64,000 nucleotides of DNA from Lacticaseibacillus sharpeae JCM 1186 = DSM 20505. Its GTDB lineage: Bacteria; Bacillota; Bacilli; Lactobacillales; Lactobacillaceae. Location of the stretch: positions 34,728-98,727 of the forward strand of contig NZ_AYYO01000005.1 of assembly GCF_001436225.1 (NCBI RefSeq), read 5' to 3'. This document shows, in pieces, positions 24,638 through 34,288 of this stretch. Position numbers and translations under genes: made by a program. The notes beneath the pieces were generated by a model, which was not told the origin of the DNA, did not search any database, and saw only the letters and a program-made list of their open reading frames with translations. How positions within the stretch are numbered: position 1 is the first letter of the stretch; the number at the start of each line of letters is the position of its first letter.

Positions 24638-25579
24638 TTATTCGGCATTATCGGATAGATTTTCATTTATCCACGTATATACCAATTTTTCTATCTGGGC
24701 CATACGCTCCGGTTCCTGAATCAAATCGAACCAGTGTGGTGCCATTTGGTTCCGGAAGTACGTTAGCTGCCGCTTAGCATACCGCCGTGAGTTGCGCTTG
24801 ATGAGCTCAACTGCTGGCGCAAGCGCCATTTCGCCATTCAGGTACGGAATCAGCTCCTTGTAGCCAATTGCCGCCAACGCCTGGGCATTGGGCCCAGCGA
24901 TGGCAACCACCCGCTGCACTTCCGCGACCAAGCCCTCCTTTAGCATTTGATCCACCCGCGCGTTAATCCGGGCGTACAATTTGTCCCGGTCCGTAGTTAG
25001 ACCAATCACCAGCGCATCGTACTTGGGTTCAGGCGGGGTTTGCTGCGAAAAAAGTTGCCCCGTAGTTTCAATCACTTCCAGCGCCCGCACCGTCCGCCGA
25101 ACGTTCGCTGCCGGAATCTTGGCCGCCGCCGCGGGGTCTCGCTGCTGCAACTCCTGCCACGTTGCAAGTTCGCCGTTTGCATCCGCGAAGTGCTGCCACT
25201 TAGCACGCACAGCGGATTCGCCCTCTGTACCTAGGGGCAAACCAAGGCGCAGGGCGTTCAGGTAAAAGCCCGTGCCGCCAACCAGAATGGGCAGCTTACC
25301 AGCTTGGCGAATCGCAGCTATTTCCGCATCCGCGCGGCGCATGAACTCGGCAACCGAAAAGCTAGCACGCGGATCGAGGATATCAATCAACCGGTGCTCC
25401 GCCGCTGCTTGTTCCGCAGCGGTTGGTTTAGCGGTGCCAATGTCCATTCCCCGGTAGACCTGAAAGGCGTCGGCGTTCACGATGATGCCGCCTAGTTTTT
25501 GCGCTAAGTCGATGGCCAGAGCAGTTTTGCCCACCGCAGTGGGGCCGCCAACCATCACAATTTTCGGTTTCTGTTGCAT
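24638..25579 (-). CDS. miaA: tRNA dimethylallyltransferase
   Basis: Adds an isopentenyl group to A37 of tRNAs reading UNN codons. 313 residues with the P-loop GGPTAVGKTALA at residues 11-22, the DAFQVYRGMDIGTAKP segment, and GGTGFYLNAL near residue 100. The AAGGAG site is about 13 bases from the ATG. It lies upstream of glnRA, as in B. subtilis, but hfq is missing between them, as usual in lactobacilli. Confidence 0.97.
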   Translation of the reverse strand: MQQKPKIVMVGGPTAVGKTALAIDLAQKLGGIIVNADAFQVYRGMDIGTAKPTAAEQAAAEHRLIDILDPRASFSVAEFMRRADAEIAAIRQAGKLPILVGGTGFYLNALRLGLPLGTEGESAVRAKWQHFADANGELATWQELQQRDPAAAAKIPAANVRRTVRALEVIETTGQLFSQQTPPEPKYDALVIGLTTDRDKLYARINARVDQMLKEGLVAEVQRVVAIAGPNAQALAAIGYKELIPYLNGEMALAPAVELIKRNSRRYAKRQLTYFRNQMAPHWFDLIQEPERMAQIEKLVYTWINENLSDNAE

Positions 25580-25694
25580 TTTTACGCCGCACGCTCCTTA
25601 AAGTTGATTCTTAGTAATAATTATACTCGTGTTTACAAGTGAGATGTTATACAATCAGGTTATAGAAAGCGCAACCTAGAATGGAGGAATTATC

Positions 25695-25874
25695 ATGAAA
25701 CACAAATTTATCGCAGGCTTCGTCCTTGGCACCTTTGCAACGGTCGCAACCGCAGCTATCAGTGTCTTCACCTTCAAGAAGACCTACATCGACCCAGTTG
25801 AAAACAAGGTCGACGAAATCAACGAAAACCGGCGCAAGGCTATCCGTAAGTCCCTCGGTGCCCACCAGGCATAA
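25695..25874 (+). CDS. DUF3042 family small membrane-associated protein
   Basis: 59 residues. A hydrophobic N-terminal helix (FIAGFVLGTFATVATAAISV, residues 5-24) is followed by a charged tail with FKKTYIDPVENK and NRRKAIRKS. This matches the DUF3042 family found throughout lactobacilli next to miaA; its function is unknown. GGAGG lies at good spacing before the ATG, and a strong terminator follows. It is divergent from miaA. Confidence 0.9.
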   Translation: MKHKFIAGFVLGTFATVATAAISVFTFKKTYIDPVENKVDEINENRRKAIRKSLGAHQA

Positions 25875-25885
25875 TTATCAGGCCT

Positions 25886-25924
25886 AAAAAAATCACCCAG
25901 CACATTGTGTTGGGTGATTTTTTT
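25886..25924. terminator. Bidirectional terminator between DUF3042 and the rhodanese-like gene
   Basis: A long stem centred near 25905 with A7 on the left and T7 on the right lies between two convergent genes. Confidence 0.9.
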
Positions 25925-25940
25925 GCTGCCAGCGAATGCT

Positions 25941-26363
25941 TTAGGCGTGCTTCTTGGTCTTCCCGGACCATTCAGCAAAGCCGTCCTTCAGCCAGTAGAT
26001 TTTTTCAAATCCTTGCTTGCTAAACATCCGTACTGCCCGTAGCGACATTGCGCCGGTTGCGTCATACAGGTAAACTGGCAAGTCCTTGCGCAGACCACTC
26101 ATTTTCTGACTGAGCAGTGAGTACGGAATGTTCCGTGCGCCAAGAATGTGGTTTGAATCGAACTGATTACTTTCGCGCAAATCAATAATCTGCGCCTTGC
26201 GCATCGTCTCTTCAAACTCCGCGCCCGGCAATTCTCCGCCGAACTTCTTGTAACGACGAGTCATAACGTACCGGTAAAGCCAACTGCCTGCCCAGAAGAG
26301 AATCATCAGTGCGATGATAATCCAGATGGCAGTGAAAAATGATGATCCTGCCCCAAAAAACAT
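25941..26363 (-). CDS. Membrane-anchored rhodanese-like domain protein
   Basis: 140 residues: an N-terminal membrane segment (about residues 8-30), then a rhodanese fold from residue 55 (IIDLRESNQFDSNHILGARNIP). The loop that normally holds the catalytic cysteine reads YDATGAMSLRA, so Asp101 replaces Cys and sulfur transfer is not expected. The family is the YqhL-like group beside glk in Firmicutes; its role is unknown. It follows glk by 25 bases, so it is likely in the same operon. Confidence 0.88.
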   Translation of the reverse strand: MFFGAGSSFFTAIWIIIALMILFWAGSWLYRYVMTRRYKKFGGELPGAEFEETMRKAQIIDLRESNQFDSNHILGARNIPYSLLSQKMSGLRKDLPVYLYDATGAMSLRAVRMFSKQGFEKIYWLKDGFAEWSGKTKKHA

Positions 26364-26388
26364 GTTCCAGCCTCCTGCAATAATTAAT

Positions 26389-27348
26389 TTAGTCTAGTGC
26401 TAAGCGTGCCGCACCAACGACCCCTGCTGTGTTCCCCAGCGTTGCGAGCACAACCTTGGTGGTAGCGCGCACGTTAGAGAATGTGTACTTCTCGAAGTAC
26501 TTCTGCACCCGCGTGAGCAGGAAGTCACCCGCTGCACTGACACCGCCACCAATGACGATGTATTCAGGGTTCAGCGTGTTACCCAGGTTAGCCAGAGCAA
26601 AACCAAGGTAGAAGGAAACGCGGTCAACAACGGACAGTGCGAGTGGGTCGCCGTCCTTTGCCAAGTCGAATACCATCTTGGATGAGATTTCGTCCCCATC
26701 GTCCAGCGTCTGCTTGAGCTTAGAGTCGCCAGCGTATTCTTCCGCCATGTCGCGCGCAACGTGGACAACCCCAGTTGCACTAGCGACGGTTTCAAGACAA
26801 CCGTGGTTGCCACACGTGCAGAGGTAACCGTTCGGGTCAACACACACGTGGCCGATTTCACCGGCAGAACCAGCGGCACCGTGGAGCAACTTGTTATCCA
26901 TGAAGATCCCGCCACCGATCCCGGTGCCAAGTGCAACGAGGACCATATTCGGCACGTTATCGCCCGCGCCCATCCAGCGTTCGCCGACTGCGGCACAGTT
27001 AACGTCGTTGTCAACGAAGAATGGAATTCCGGTACCCTTTTCGATGTCGCGCTTGACTGGCTGCTTAGCCTTCCAGTTCAAGTTGTAGGCACCGGCAACG
27101 GTCCCCTCTTTAATATCAACGGAGCCAGGTGTCCCCATGCCAATCCCGACAAAGTCTGCAGGCTGCATGTTGTACAGGGCCAGGTGGTCATTGATGCTGG
27201 CGATAATATCGGGCACAATGTGGCTACCTTCATCAAGAATGTTGGTGTCGATTGCCCACTTCTGCTGAATCTCACCATCAGTAGTTAAAATGGCGAACTT
27301 ACAAGTCGTCCCACCAAGGTCGACCCCGATAAGCTTCTTATCTGTCAT
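26389..27348 (-). CDS. glk: Glucokinase (ROK family)
   Basis: Phosphorylates glucose to glucose 6-phosphate. 319 residues with the N-terminal ATP motif GVDLGGTTCKFAIL, FVDNDVNCAAVGE near residue 115, and the ROK zinc motif CTCGNHGCLE near residue 180. It overlaps the 3' end of yqgQ by 11 bases. This gene order rhomboid-yqgQ-glk-rhodanese is conserved in Firmicutes. Confidence 0.96.
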   Translation of the reverse strand: MTDKKLIGVDLGGTTCKFAILTTDGEIQQKWAIDTNILDEGSHIVPDIIASINDHLALYNMQPADFVGIGMGTPGSVDIKEGTVAGAYNLNWKAKQPVKRDIEKGTGIPFFVDNDVNCAAVGERWMGAGDNVPNMVLVALGTGIGGGIFMDNKLLHGAAGSAGEIGHVCVDPNGYLCTCGNHGCLETVASATGVVHVARDMAEEYAGDSKLKQTLDDGDEISSKMVFDLAKDGDPLALSVVDRVSFYLGFALANLGNTLNPEYIVIGGGVSAAGDFLLTRVQKYFEKYTFSNVRATTKVVLATLGNTAGVVGAARLALD

Positions 27349-27577
27349 CTGTATCTTTCCTCCGAGTAGTTAATTTAAGGGGGTTACGCACTTCTTCTTC
27401 GTGCGCGTGGTTCAAAATAATCTTGGCCCTAGCGTAGTCACTATTTTCGAGCAGGCCCGTCTTGTGCAAACGGTCCAGCTCAATCGCTACCAGTTCCATG
27501 TCGTAGAGCCGCTTGCCCAAGTGCACGTATGTTCCGTAGCGCTTGAGCAGCTTCAGAACGTCGTTGTAGGTCTCCAT
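27338..27577 (-). CDS. yqgQ: YqgQ family protein (DUF910)
   Basis: 79 residues from the ATG at 27577, which overlaps the rhomboid stop codon (TGATG). The helical DUF910 core METYNDVLKLLKRYGTYVHL starts the protein. It may bind single-stranded nucleic acid, from structural work on the B. subtilis homologue; function is not established. It sits between the rhomboid protease and glk. Confidence 0.93.
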   Translation of the reverse strand: METYNDVLKLLKRYGTYVHLGKRLYDMELVAIELDRLHKTGLLENSDYARAKIILNHAHEEEVRNPLKLTTRRKDTDDR

Positions 27578-28257
27578 CAAAGCAGGTTACCTCCATACAC
27601 GAATGCCAAAATTAGCGGTGTCGCCACCAGCAGTCCCGCCATGAGCAGGCGCCGCGCCACGCTGATGTCCCCAATCAATGGGACCCCGACCACACCAGCA
27701 ATCAGGAATCCGCCGACGAGGCCGCCGACGTGGCCGGCAATGTCGATATTTCCCTGAAACAGGTCGAACACCAAGTTGATGACCACAACGGCCAGCACTG
27801 ACCGCGTCATTGCCGCGATGTCCGGCCGGTCGCGGAACACATCCCCAACCATGAGGAAGGCGCCAAACAAGCCGAACAGCGATGTGGACGCACCCGCGGC
27901 AACCGCATTGGCACTGCCAAACAGCAGTCCGGCAAAGTTCCCGGTGATCCCACTAACAAGGTAAATGACGAGGAACCGCCAATGCCCAAAGGCTTGCTCC
28001 GTTATCCGGCCCAGATACCAGAGCGTTGCCATGTTGACGAACAGGTGCATGAAGCCGACGTGTAAGAAGATGGGCGTTAATAGCCGCCACCACTGATTCC
28101 CGAGCGTGAGTGCGGGGGCAAAGCGCGCCCCGAGGTCAAATAGCACCCGCGAATTCGTGGAACCGCCGGCGAGGATTTCGACCCCGAACATCAGAACTGA
28201 TATTGAAAGGAGCACCATGGTCACCCACGGGCCCTCAAAGAAGTTTTGTCTACGCAT
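27577..28257 (-). CDS. gluP: Rhomboid family intramembrane serine protease
   Basis: 226 residues with about six membrane segments. The catalytic serine lies in GASTSLFGLFGAFL near residue 136, and the partner histidine in AGHVGGLVGGFLIA near residue 188. The HVGFMHLFVNM motif in segment 2 is also intact. The protein lacks the C-terminal TPR of B. subtilis GluP. GAGG precedes the ATG. First gene of the rhomboid-yqgQ-glk unit. Confidence 0.94.
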   Translation of the reverse strand: MRRQNFFEGPWVTMVLLSISVLMFGVEILAGGSTNSRVLFDLGARFAPALTLGNQWWRLLTPIFLHVGFMHLFVNMATLWYLGRITEQAFGHWRFLVIYLVSGITGNFAGLLFGSANAVAAGASTSLFGLFGAFLMVGDVFRDRPDIAAMTRSVLAVVVINLVFDLFQGNIDIAGHVGGLVGGFLIAGVVGVPLIGDISVARRLLMAGLLVATPLILAFVYGGNLL

Positions 28258-28496
28258 TGATTACCTCGACTTCCCTGCAATCTATCGGCCGTTCATAGCC
28301 GAATTGCTAAGACCAATAAACAATTTTACCATGCTTCCACGTTTTTCGCTACGTAAACCGCTATCTTTCGCGCCACTAGCGCATTTCGATAACGGCTTAC
28401 ACCATTATTGGTTGCCTTTTTTTAGAACCAACCGAACCTCGAAAAACAATTAATAACATACACTAATATTTTCCTGCACGGGGTAATTAAAAGCAA
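28258..28496. other. Intergenic region between pbp2 and the rhomboid gene
   Basis: No convincing gene on either strand. The complement of 28323-28328 is TAAAAT preceded by TGG, a plausible extended -10 element for the rhomboid operon, without a good -35. The remainder is AT-rich and unremarkable. Confidence 0.5.
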
Positions 28497-28549
28497 GTAT
28501 CCCCAGAAGGCGGCTGCGCAGATAAATGCGCAGGGCTCTCCGGGGATAC
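28497..28549 (-). terminator. Hairpin terminator after the PBP gene
   Basis: An outer 8-bp stem (28497-28504 with 28542-28549) encloses an inner 7-bp stem (28514-28520 with 28527-28533). The T-run on the minus strand is weak and interrupted. Confidence 0.7.
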
Positions 28550-28559
28550 AGCAAAACTA

Positions 28560-30686
28560 TTAAGGCATGGTCTGTTGCGTTGAACTGTAACCAGAAACCT
28601 TCTTGACGTGATACATGTCGTAGTAGGCCTGGATAATATCGTGCGTCATGTCCTTAGTGTAACCGTGGGAACTCAGCGAGACGTTCGGCATCACGACCGC
28701 AACGGTGATCTGCGGGTTCTTCGCCGGCGCCATCGCAACCAGGGAAATATTCAGGGTATCCACGGGCGCGGAGCTCGTGTCTTCTGGATTGACGTGCGCC
28801 ACACTCTGCGCCGTCCCGGTCTTAGCGGCGACCCCAGGGTTCAGGTTACCCAGCACCTTCGCGGTCGCCCACGCATCGGTCCCGTGACCAACCAGCCACA
28901 TCCCTTGCTTGACGAAGTTCACATCGGCATTGGAGTTGCCAATCTTACTCAAAACGTTGGGTTCCGTTGTCGATTCCACTTGGGTCGACCCGTCACTGTT
29001 GCTTTGGGAAATGGACTGCACCAGGTATGGCTGCATCCGGTAACCGCCATTAGCGATAGTGGATACGTACTGGCCCATTTCAATCAGCGTGTACGGGTCA
29101 TAGTTCCCGAACCCAATGCTCAGTGCGGCCCCGGTGTTCAGAACGCCGTATTCGTTGAGCTTCTTCCCGGCAGTTGGTGCAACTTCACCAGGCATATCAA
29201 TCCCGGTCTTAAGGCCCAGTCCGAACTGGTTGAAGTAGCCGCGCACCTTCTCGAAGACGTCGCTGTTCATGCGCATCCGCTGCTTCGGAATGTAGTCGTT
29301 ACCGGACACCCCGGCTTCCTTCATGACCAGCCGCATCATGTAGATGTTACTGGAAACTTCAATCGCGTGTTGGGCGGTCATGGAGCTGTAAGTCCCAACT
29401 GGGTAGTCAGAACTCTTCACCTTGGTCCCCTTCAGGTAAATTGGGTCTTCAGACTGCGTGTTGTTGGTGCGCGTAATGACGCCATCTTGCAGCGCCCCGA
29501 GCACCATCCCCGGCTTAACCGCTGACCCCATAACGAATGATCGGTTAATTACCCCCAGGGAGTCTTCATCGAGCTTACCGGTCTTGAAGTTGTGCTTGAA
29601 CCCAACCATCGACAGCACAGCGCCGGTGTTCGGATTCATGACCACCGCGTACGCCCCGTCAGACAAAGCGGCATTCCCGTTGCTCAGTGCTTTGTTGAAT
29701 TGGGTCTTCACGATGCTTTCGACCTTGGCCTGGAACTTGGAGTCAATCGTCAGGGTGATGTTGGACCCCTTCTTACCGTTGTACTTCTCTACTTGCTTGG
29801 CAATCTGGTTCGTACTGCTCAGCGTGACTTCGGTCTGCGACTTACTGCCCCGCAGCGCCGTTTCGTACTGTTTCTCCAGGTAGGAAGTCCCCACCCGGTC
29901 GTTCCGCGCGTAACCGAGTTCCAGGTAAGACATCAGTGATTCACTTGGCAGCCCCGATTTTTCGGAACTAACCCGACCGATGACGGTGTTCATGCTCTTC
30001 CCGTTAGGATATTCACGCTCCCAGTTGGTCCCGAGGTTGACCCCGGGCAGGGACGTGAGGTGTTCACTAACCACCGCAATTTCTTTTTGCGTGACCTTCT
30101 GATCCTTGATGTTCACGGTCGACAGCTGGGTGGCCCCATTCATAATCTTGTAAATGGCAGCCGCTTGCTTCTGCGCCGGCGTGAGCGAAATCTTGATGGT
30201 CTTAGCGACCTTGAGTTGCACCTTGTACAGCTTGTTGTCCTTGAACTTACGCTGCTTTTTGGTTAACTGTTTGTTGACGCGCTTCGTGTTTTTGGGGTTA
30301 GCCAGCCAGTAGTCCTGAATATCCCGTTCACGTAGCGAGCTGGCGTCCACCGTCACGTAATTAGCGAGCCGGTTGGCCACGGTGTACATCTGCTCTGCGG
30401 GCGTCGAGACGTTCTTGGTGTACGTGATGGCCGCTTCCGCCTTGTTGTCAACCATGATACGGCCCTTGGCGTCGTAGATTTCCCCACGGGGGACGCTCCC
30501 CGCAACGGTCGTGGTCCCGGTGCGATTCACTTCGGCCGCGAAACTTTCACCGTTTGAAATCTGCAGGTACGCCAGTTGGGTGACGAGTCCGGCAAATAGC
30601 AAGAACGCCACAAACAACAGGAAGTTTAATCGGAATGGAATTGCTGATTTCGGGCGCTTAGGCCGTGGTGTACGAATGTACTTCAA
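28560..30686 (-). CDS. Class B penicillin-binding protein 2 (transpeptidase)
   Basis: 708 residues: basic cytoplasmic tail, one membrane segment (about residues 22-42), PBP dimer domain, and transpeptidase domain. The active-site motifs are SAVK (SxxK serine), SSN (SxN) and KTGTAQ (KTG), all intact. It cross-links peptidoglycan in the elongasome or divisome; the PBP2b/PbpA type seems likely. The start is TTG at 30686 with AGGAG nine bases upstream, since no in-frame ATG is available. It is monocistronic. Confidence 0.94.
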   Translation of the reverse strand: MKYIRTPRPKRPKSAIPFRLNFLLFVAFLLFAGLVTQLAYLQISNGESFAAEVNRTGTTTVAGSVPRGEIYDAKGRIMVDNKAEAAITYTKNVSTPAEQMYTVANRLANYVTVDASSLRERDIQDYWLANPKNTKRVNKQLTKKQRKFKDNKLYKVQLKVAKTIKISLTPAQKQAAAIYKIMNGATQLSTVNIKDQKVTQKEIAVVSEHLTSLPGVNLGTNWEREYPNGKSMNTVIGRVSSEKSGLPSESLMSYLELGYARNDRVGTSYLEKQYETALRGSKSQTEVTLSSTNQIAKQVEKYNGKKGSNITLTIDSKFQAKVESIVKTQFNKALSNGNAALSDGAYAVVMNPNTGAVLSMVGFKHNFKTGKLDEDSLGVINRSFVMGSAVKPGMVLGALQDGVITRTNNTQSEDPIYLKGTKVKSSDYPVGTYSSMTAQHAIEVSSNIYMMRLVMKEAGVSGNDYIPKQRMRMNSDVFEKVRGYFNQFGLGLKTGIDMPGEVAPTAGKKLNEYGVLNTGAALSIGFGNYDPYTLIEMGQYVSTIANGGYRMQPYLVQSISQSNSDGSTQVESTTEPNVLSKIGNSNADVNFVKQGMWLVGHGTDAWATAKVLGNLNPGVAAKTGTAQSVAHVNPEDTSSAPVDTLNISLVAMAPAKNPQITVAVVMPNVSLSSHGYTKDMTHDIIQAYYDMYHVKKVSGYSSTQQTMP

Positions 30687-30936
30687 TTGGGCATTCTCCT
30701 TACATACTTATGTAGCCATGATACCAAATATTGGCCGCCACTAACAGGCACGCACAAGACAAACCGCGCAAACTTGCCTGCCTGGGCAACTCGACCTTCA
30801 CTATTGAACCACAGTCTGAACCGTTTGCGGGCAAAATGAACGCATATTAACCGGGATTTAAATTAGCGGGTTTTGCATGGAGCGTTCAGTGCGGACGTGT
30901 TATGCTAAGTGGAACAAGATTACGAAGGAGTTTGCA

Positions 30937-33570
30937 ATGCGCCTGATTAATTATTTAAAACGTCACCCGCTGCTGGTTGCGTTTTTTCTGCCCATCATCA
31001 TCATGTCCATATACTTCTTCGTCGGCCGCCACGTCTACCCATTCGGGAACGGTAGCCTGCTGACAGTTGATCTCGGCCAACAATACATAGATTTCTACGC
31101 CTACTTCCGGCAAACCGTCTTCGGCCACCCAGGGCAACTCTTCTACGCCTGGAACAATGCCCTTGGCGGTGACGCATTCGGTACGTGGGCTTACTACCTA
31201 CTCAGCCCGTTCAACCTCGTCTTATGCCTGCTGCCTAAGTCCATGCTGGATCTGGGCATCACCATCTTGACGCTGCTCAAGTACGGCGCGGCTAGCTGCA
31301 CCATGGCGTACTTCTTGAAGTTCCGCGGCACTCGGGGAGCCCTCCTGCCTGCATTCGGGTTGGCCTACGCGCTTTCGGGGTGGATGATTGCCAACCAGCT
31401 CAACCTCATCTGGTTTGACGGGGCCATTGTCTTGCCGCTAGTGTGCCTCGGCATCGACCGTCTGGCCGACAACAAGCCCAAGTTTTACGCAATCTGGCTG
31501 GCCGTTGCCCTGATTACCAACTACTATATTGGCTACATGATTTGCCTGTTTGCCATTGGCTATTTCATTTACTCTTGCAGTGCACGCAAGCAAACCTGGC
31601 GGCACTTGCGCCGCGTCTGCCTGCGCTTTGGTTTTGGCAGTCTACTTGGTGGCGCACTAGCGGCGGTCGTCTTGTTGCCTACGCTCTTTCAGCTGACGCA
31701 GAGCAAGGGCACGTACACGGTTACCACCATTACGGCCAAAATCGAGTACAACCCACTGCATCTGCTCAGCAAGTTCTTCAGCGGTACCTTTAACTTCGAC
31801 GAAATGCCATCGGGGATGCCGAATATCTTCGTGGGGGCCATCGCCGTGCTCGCAGCGCTGCTCTTCTTCACCTCGCGCAAGATTCGCTGGCAGGAACGCT
31901 TGGTCGCGCTGCTGTGGACCGGTTTTCTCGGTCTGTCGCTCATGTTCGAGCCGCTTGACTTGCTCTGGCACGGAATGCAGTTCCCCGTATGGTATCCATA
32001 CCGCTTCTCCTTTGTCGTTTGCTTCTGGCTCATCCTGCTGGCAGCCAGATACATCGCGGTGGAAGCTGCCGGCACAAACCTACTGCAAAGTGGCCTCCTG
32101 CTGCTATTAGTGAGCGGCGCCGGCGCATACGTCTGGCTGCACAAGAAGAGCTTCAGCTTCCTGACCAGTAAGACCATCATCTTCAGTATCATCATCGCGC
32201 TGATGGCGGTCGTCCTCCTCAGTTTGCCCCGCCGCCGTCAATTCGGTTACCTCACCCTTGCGATCGCTGTCATCGACCTCACGGCAAGCTCGGTCCTGGC
32301 CTTGAACCAAATCAGTTACGTGTCCCACAGCGACTACAGCACCTACACCGCTGCGCTGCGGGCCGGGGTGACGAAGATTCAAAAACGCGACCAGGGCTTC
32401 TACCGGATTGGCAAAACGCTGCTGCGCACCAAGAACGACGCCATGCAGGTTGGTTACATCGGTGAAGACCAGTTCACTTCCATGATGCCACGCAAGGTGC
32501 CCGCGTTCTTCAGCGCAATCGGCCAACCTGAAGGCGACGGGTTCGTCACGTACGCAAACGGGACCATCCTGCTCGACGCCATCTTGGACACCAAGTACTG
32601 GCTCAACTTGCAGCCACAAAACATCAACGACACCAAGGGCAAGCTGCTGCCCACGCTCAGCCCGCGGCCGGATTTGGCCAGTTACACCGCCATCGGCCAC
32701 ACGAACCTGCTGGCTATTCACGAAAACCAAAACGCACTTGGCATCGGCTTTGCCGCCAGCAGCGACATTCTGAAGACCAAGCTCAACTCAGGCAGCCCGA
32801 TTTCTAACCAAGAACTGCTCGTCGCGGGCCTGGAAGGCGGCGGCTACAAGTCGCTCTTCACCCTGGTGCCGTTCACCCATACCACTTTGACGAACATCAA
32901 GCAGACCAAGGCGGCCGGAATGGTGTACGGGATGCGGGGCAAGCACACACAGGGCAGTGTTACCTACACCTTCAGTGCCAATACGAGCGAGCCGCTCTAC
33001 CTAACCGTCGGCGGTGACTTCACCGACAACGCGGTCAACATCACGCAAAACGGGAAGCAAATCAAAACCTACGATACCTTCCGCAACCAAGTAATCCTGA
33101 ACGTCACCCCCACCGACACGAAGAAAACCCAAACGTTAACGTTCACGTTCAGTAAGGATATCGACTTCAGTCAGGTGGCCTTGTACCAGCTCAACGAACA
33201 GACTGCGCTGAACTCTTTGAGCAAGCTCGCCCAAAGTCCGCTCAAGGTGACCAGCTACCACAGCAATTCTCTGCGTGGCACGGTAAACATTCACCAAGCT
33301 GGTCAAGTGCTCTTCACGACCATCCCGAACGATCCGGGCTGGCACGTCAAGATTGACGGCAAAAAGGTCACCCCGAAGACCGCTCTGAACCTGTTCATGA
33401 CGTTCAAGTTAAGTAAGGGTAAACACACCATCGCCATGGTTTACTACCCGCCGTACCTCGGCATCGGCCTGTTGGTCACACTGCTGGCCATCGGCGTTGC
33501 CTGGCTGTGGTTCCGCACCCGGCCTGCTTGGCGGCACCGGCAGCAAATCGTGTCGCTGCCCAGACGGTAA
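30937..33570 (+). CDS. yfhO: YfhO family integral membrane protein
   Basis: 877 residues from the ATG at 30937, chosen for the AAGGAG upstream. About a dozen membrane segments fill residues 10-460, an extracellular soluble part follows, and a last membrane segment lies near residue 850 before a basic tail. The N-terminal region (YPFGNGSLLTVDLGQQYIDF) is a YfhO hallmark. YfhO members are GT-C type glycosyltransferases; in Listeria and B. subtilis they glycosylate lipoteichoic acid. The acceptor here is not known. The gene is alone between divergent pbp2 and the liaFSR-like operon. Confidence 0.93.
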   Translation: MRLINYLKRHPLLVAFFLPIIIMSIYFFVGRHVYPFGNGSLLTVDLGQQYIDFYAYFRQTVFGHPGQLFYAWNNALGGDAFGTWAYYLLSPFNLVLCLLPKSMLDLGITILTLLKYGAASCTMAYFLKFRGTRGALLPAFGLAYALSGWMIANQLNLIWFDGAIVLPLVCLGIDRLADNKPKFYAIWLAVALITNYYIGYMICLFAIGYFIYSCSARKQTWRHLRRVCLRFGFGSLLGGALAAVVLLPTLFQLTQSKGTYTVTTITAKIEYNPLHLLSKFFSGTFNFDEMPSGMPNIFVGAIAVLAALLFFTSRKIRWQERLVALLWTGFLGLSLMFEPLDLLWHGMQFPVWYPYRFSFVVCFWLILLAARYIAVEAAGTNLLQSGLLLLLVSGAGAYVWLHKKSFSFLTSKTIIFSIIIALMAVVLLSLPRRRQFGYLTLAIAVIDLTASSVLALNQISYVSHSDYSTYTAALRAGVTKIQKRDQGFYRIGKTLLRTKNDAMQVGYIGEDQFTSMMPRKVPAFFSAIGQPEGDGFVTYANGTILLDAILDTKYWLNLQPQNINDTKGKLLPTLSPRPDLASYTAIGHTNLLAIHENQNALGIGFAASSDILKTKLNSGSPISNQELLVAGLEGGGYKSLFTLVPFTHTTLTNIKQTKAAGMVYGMRGKHTQGSVTYTFSANTSEPLYLTVGGDFTDNAVNITQNGKQIKTYDTFRNQVILNVTPTDTKKTQTLTFTFSKDIDFSQVALYQLNEQTALNSLSKLAQSPLKVTSYHSNSLRGTVNIHQAGQVLFTTIPNDPGWHVKIDGKKVTPKTALNLFMTFKLSKGKHTIAMVYYPPYLGIGLLVTLLAIGVAWLWFRTRPAWRHRQQIVSLPRR

Positions 33571-33610
33571 AAAATAGCGCCCGCGCAAAATTGCGTGGAC
33601 GCTATTTTTT
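33569..33610. terminator. Bidirectional terminator between yfhO and the response regulator
   Basis: A roughly 19-bp stem with one mismatch and one wobble, spanning 33569-33610, carries A6 on the left and T6 on the right. Confidence 0.95.
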
Positions 33611-33616
33611 CTGCAC

Positions 33617-34288
33617 TTAAACCGCCGGAATGTGGTCGGAAGAACCATCCCCCGCCGGCTTGACAATCCCGTGCTTGAACGCGTAAATGGCCGCTTTGGT
33701 GCGATCGTCAACTTCCAGTTTGGCCAGAATGTTCGACACGTGCGTTTTGACCGTCTTGAGCGTGATGAACAACTCATCAGCGATTTCCTGATTGCTCTTA
33801 CCCTGCGCAATCAGCTTCAACACCTCACGTTCACGGGTGGTCAAATCATCGTACAGGGCCATGTCTGCGGCGATCTTGCTGCGGTTCATAATCTTGGTAG
33901 TTACTTCGGGTTCGAAAACGGTCTGCCCCTTGGCGGTCTGGCGAATCGCGTCGGCAATTTCTTCCGCAGTACTGGTCTTCAGAATGTAGCTGGCCGCGCC
34001 GGCCTCAATCGCGGGGTACACCAGTTCATCGTCAATGAAACTGGTGAGGATGATGACCCGTGCTGCGGGCCAGGCCTTGAGAATCGCCTTGGTGGCGTCA
34101 ACCCCATTCATGTTCGGCATGATGAGGTCCATCAGAATGACGTCGGGCCGGATTTCGAGCGCCTTCTTCAAGCCTTGCTCGCCATCGTCGGCCTCCGCAA
34201 TCACTTCCAAGTCGTCCTGGACGTTCAGGTATGACGAAATCCCCAAACGCACCATTTCGTGATCATCAACAATCAGTACTTTAATCAT
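33617..34288 (-). CDS. liaR: NarL/LuxR family response regulator (LiaR/VraR-like)
   Basis: 223 residues from the ATG at 34288. Receiver domain with the phospho-acceptor Asp in VILMDLIMPN near residue 54, followed by a LuxR-type helix-turn-helix (TTREREVLKLIAQGKSNQEI, residues about 155-174). It should control cell-envelope stress genes once phosphorylated by the adjacent kinase. It overlaps the kinase gene by 8 bases. Confidence 0.94.
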   Translation of the reverse strand: MIKVLIVDDHEMVRLGISSYLNVQDDLEVIAEADDGEQGLKKALEIRPDVILMDLIMPNMNGVDATKAILKAWPAARVIILTSFIDDELVYPAIEAGAASYILKTSTAEEIADAIRQTAKGQTVFEPEVTTKIMNRSKIAADMALYDDLTTREREVLKLIAQGKSNQEIADELFITLKTVKTHVSNILAKLEVDDRTKAAIYAFKHGIVKPAGDGSSDHIPAV

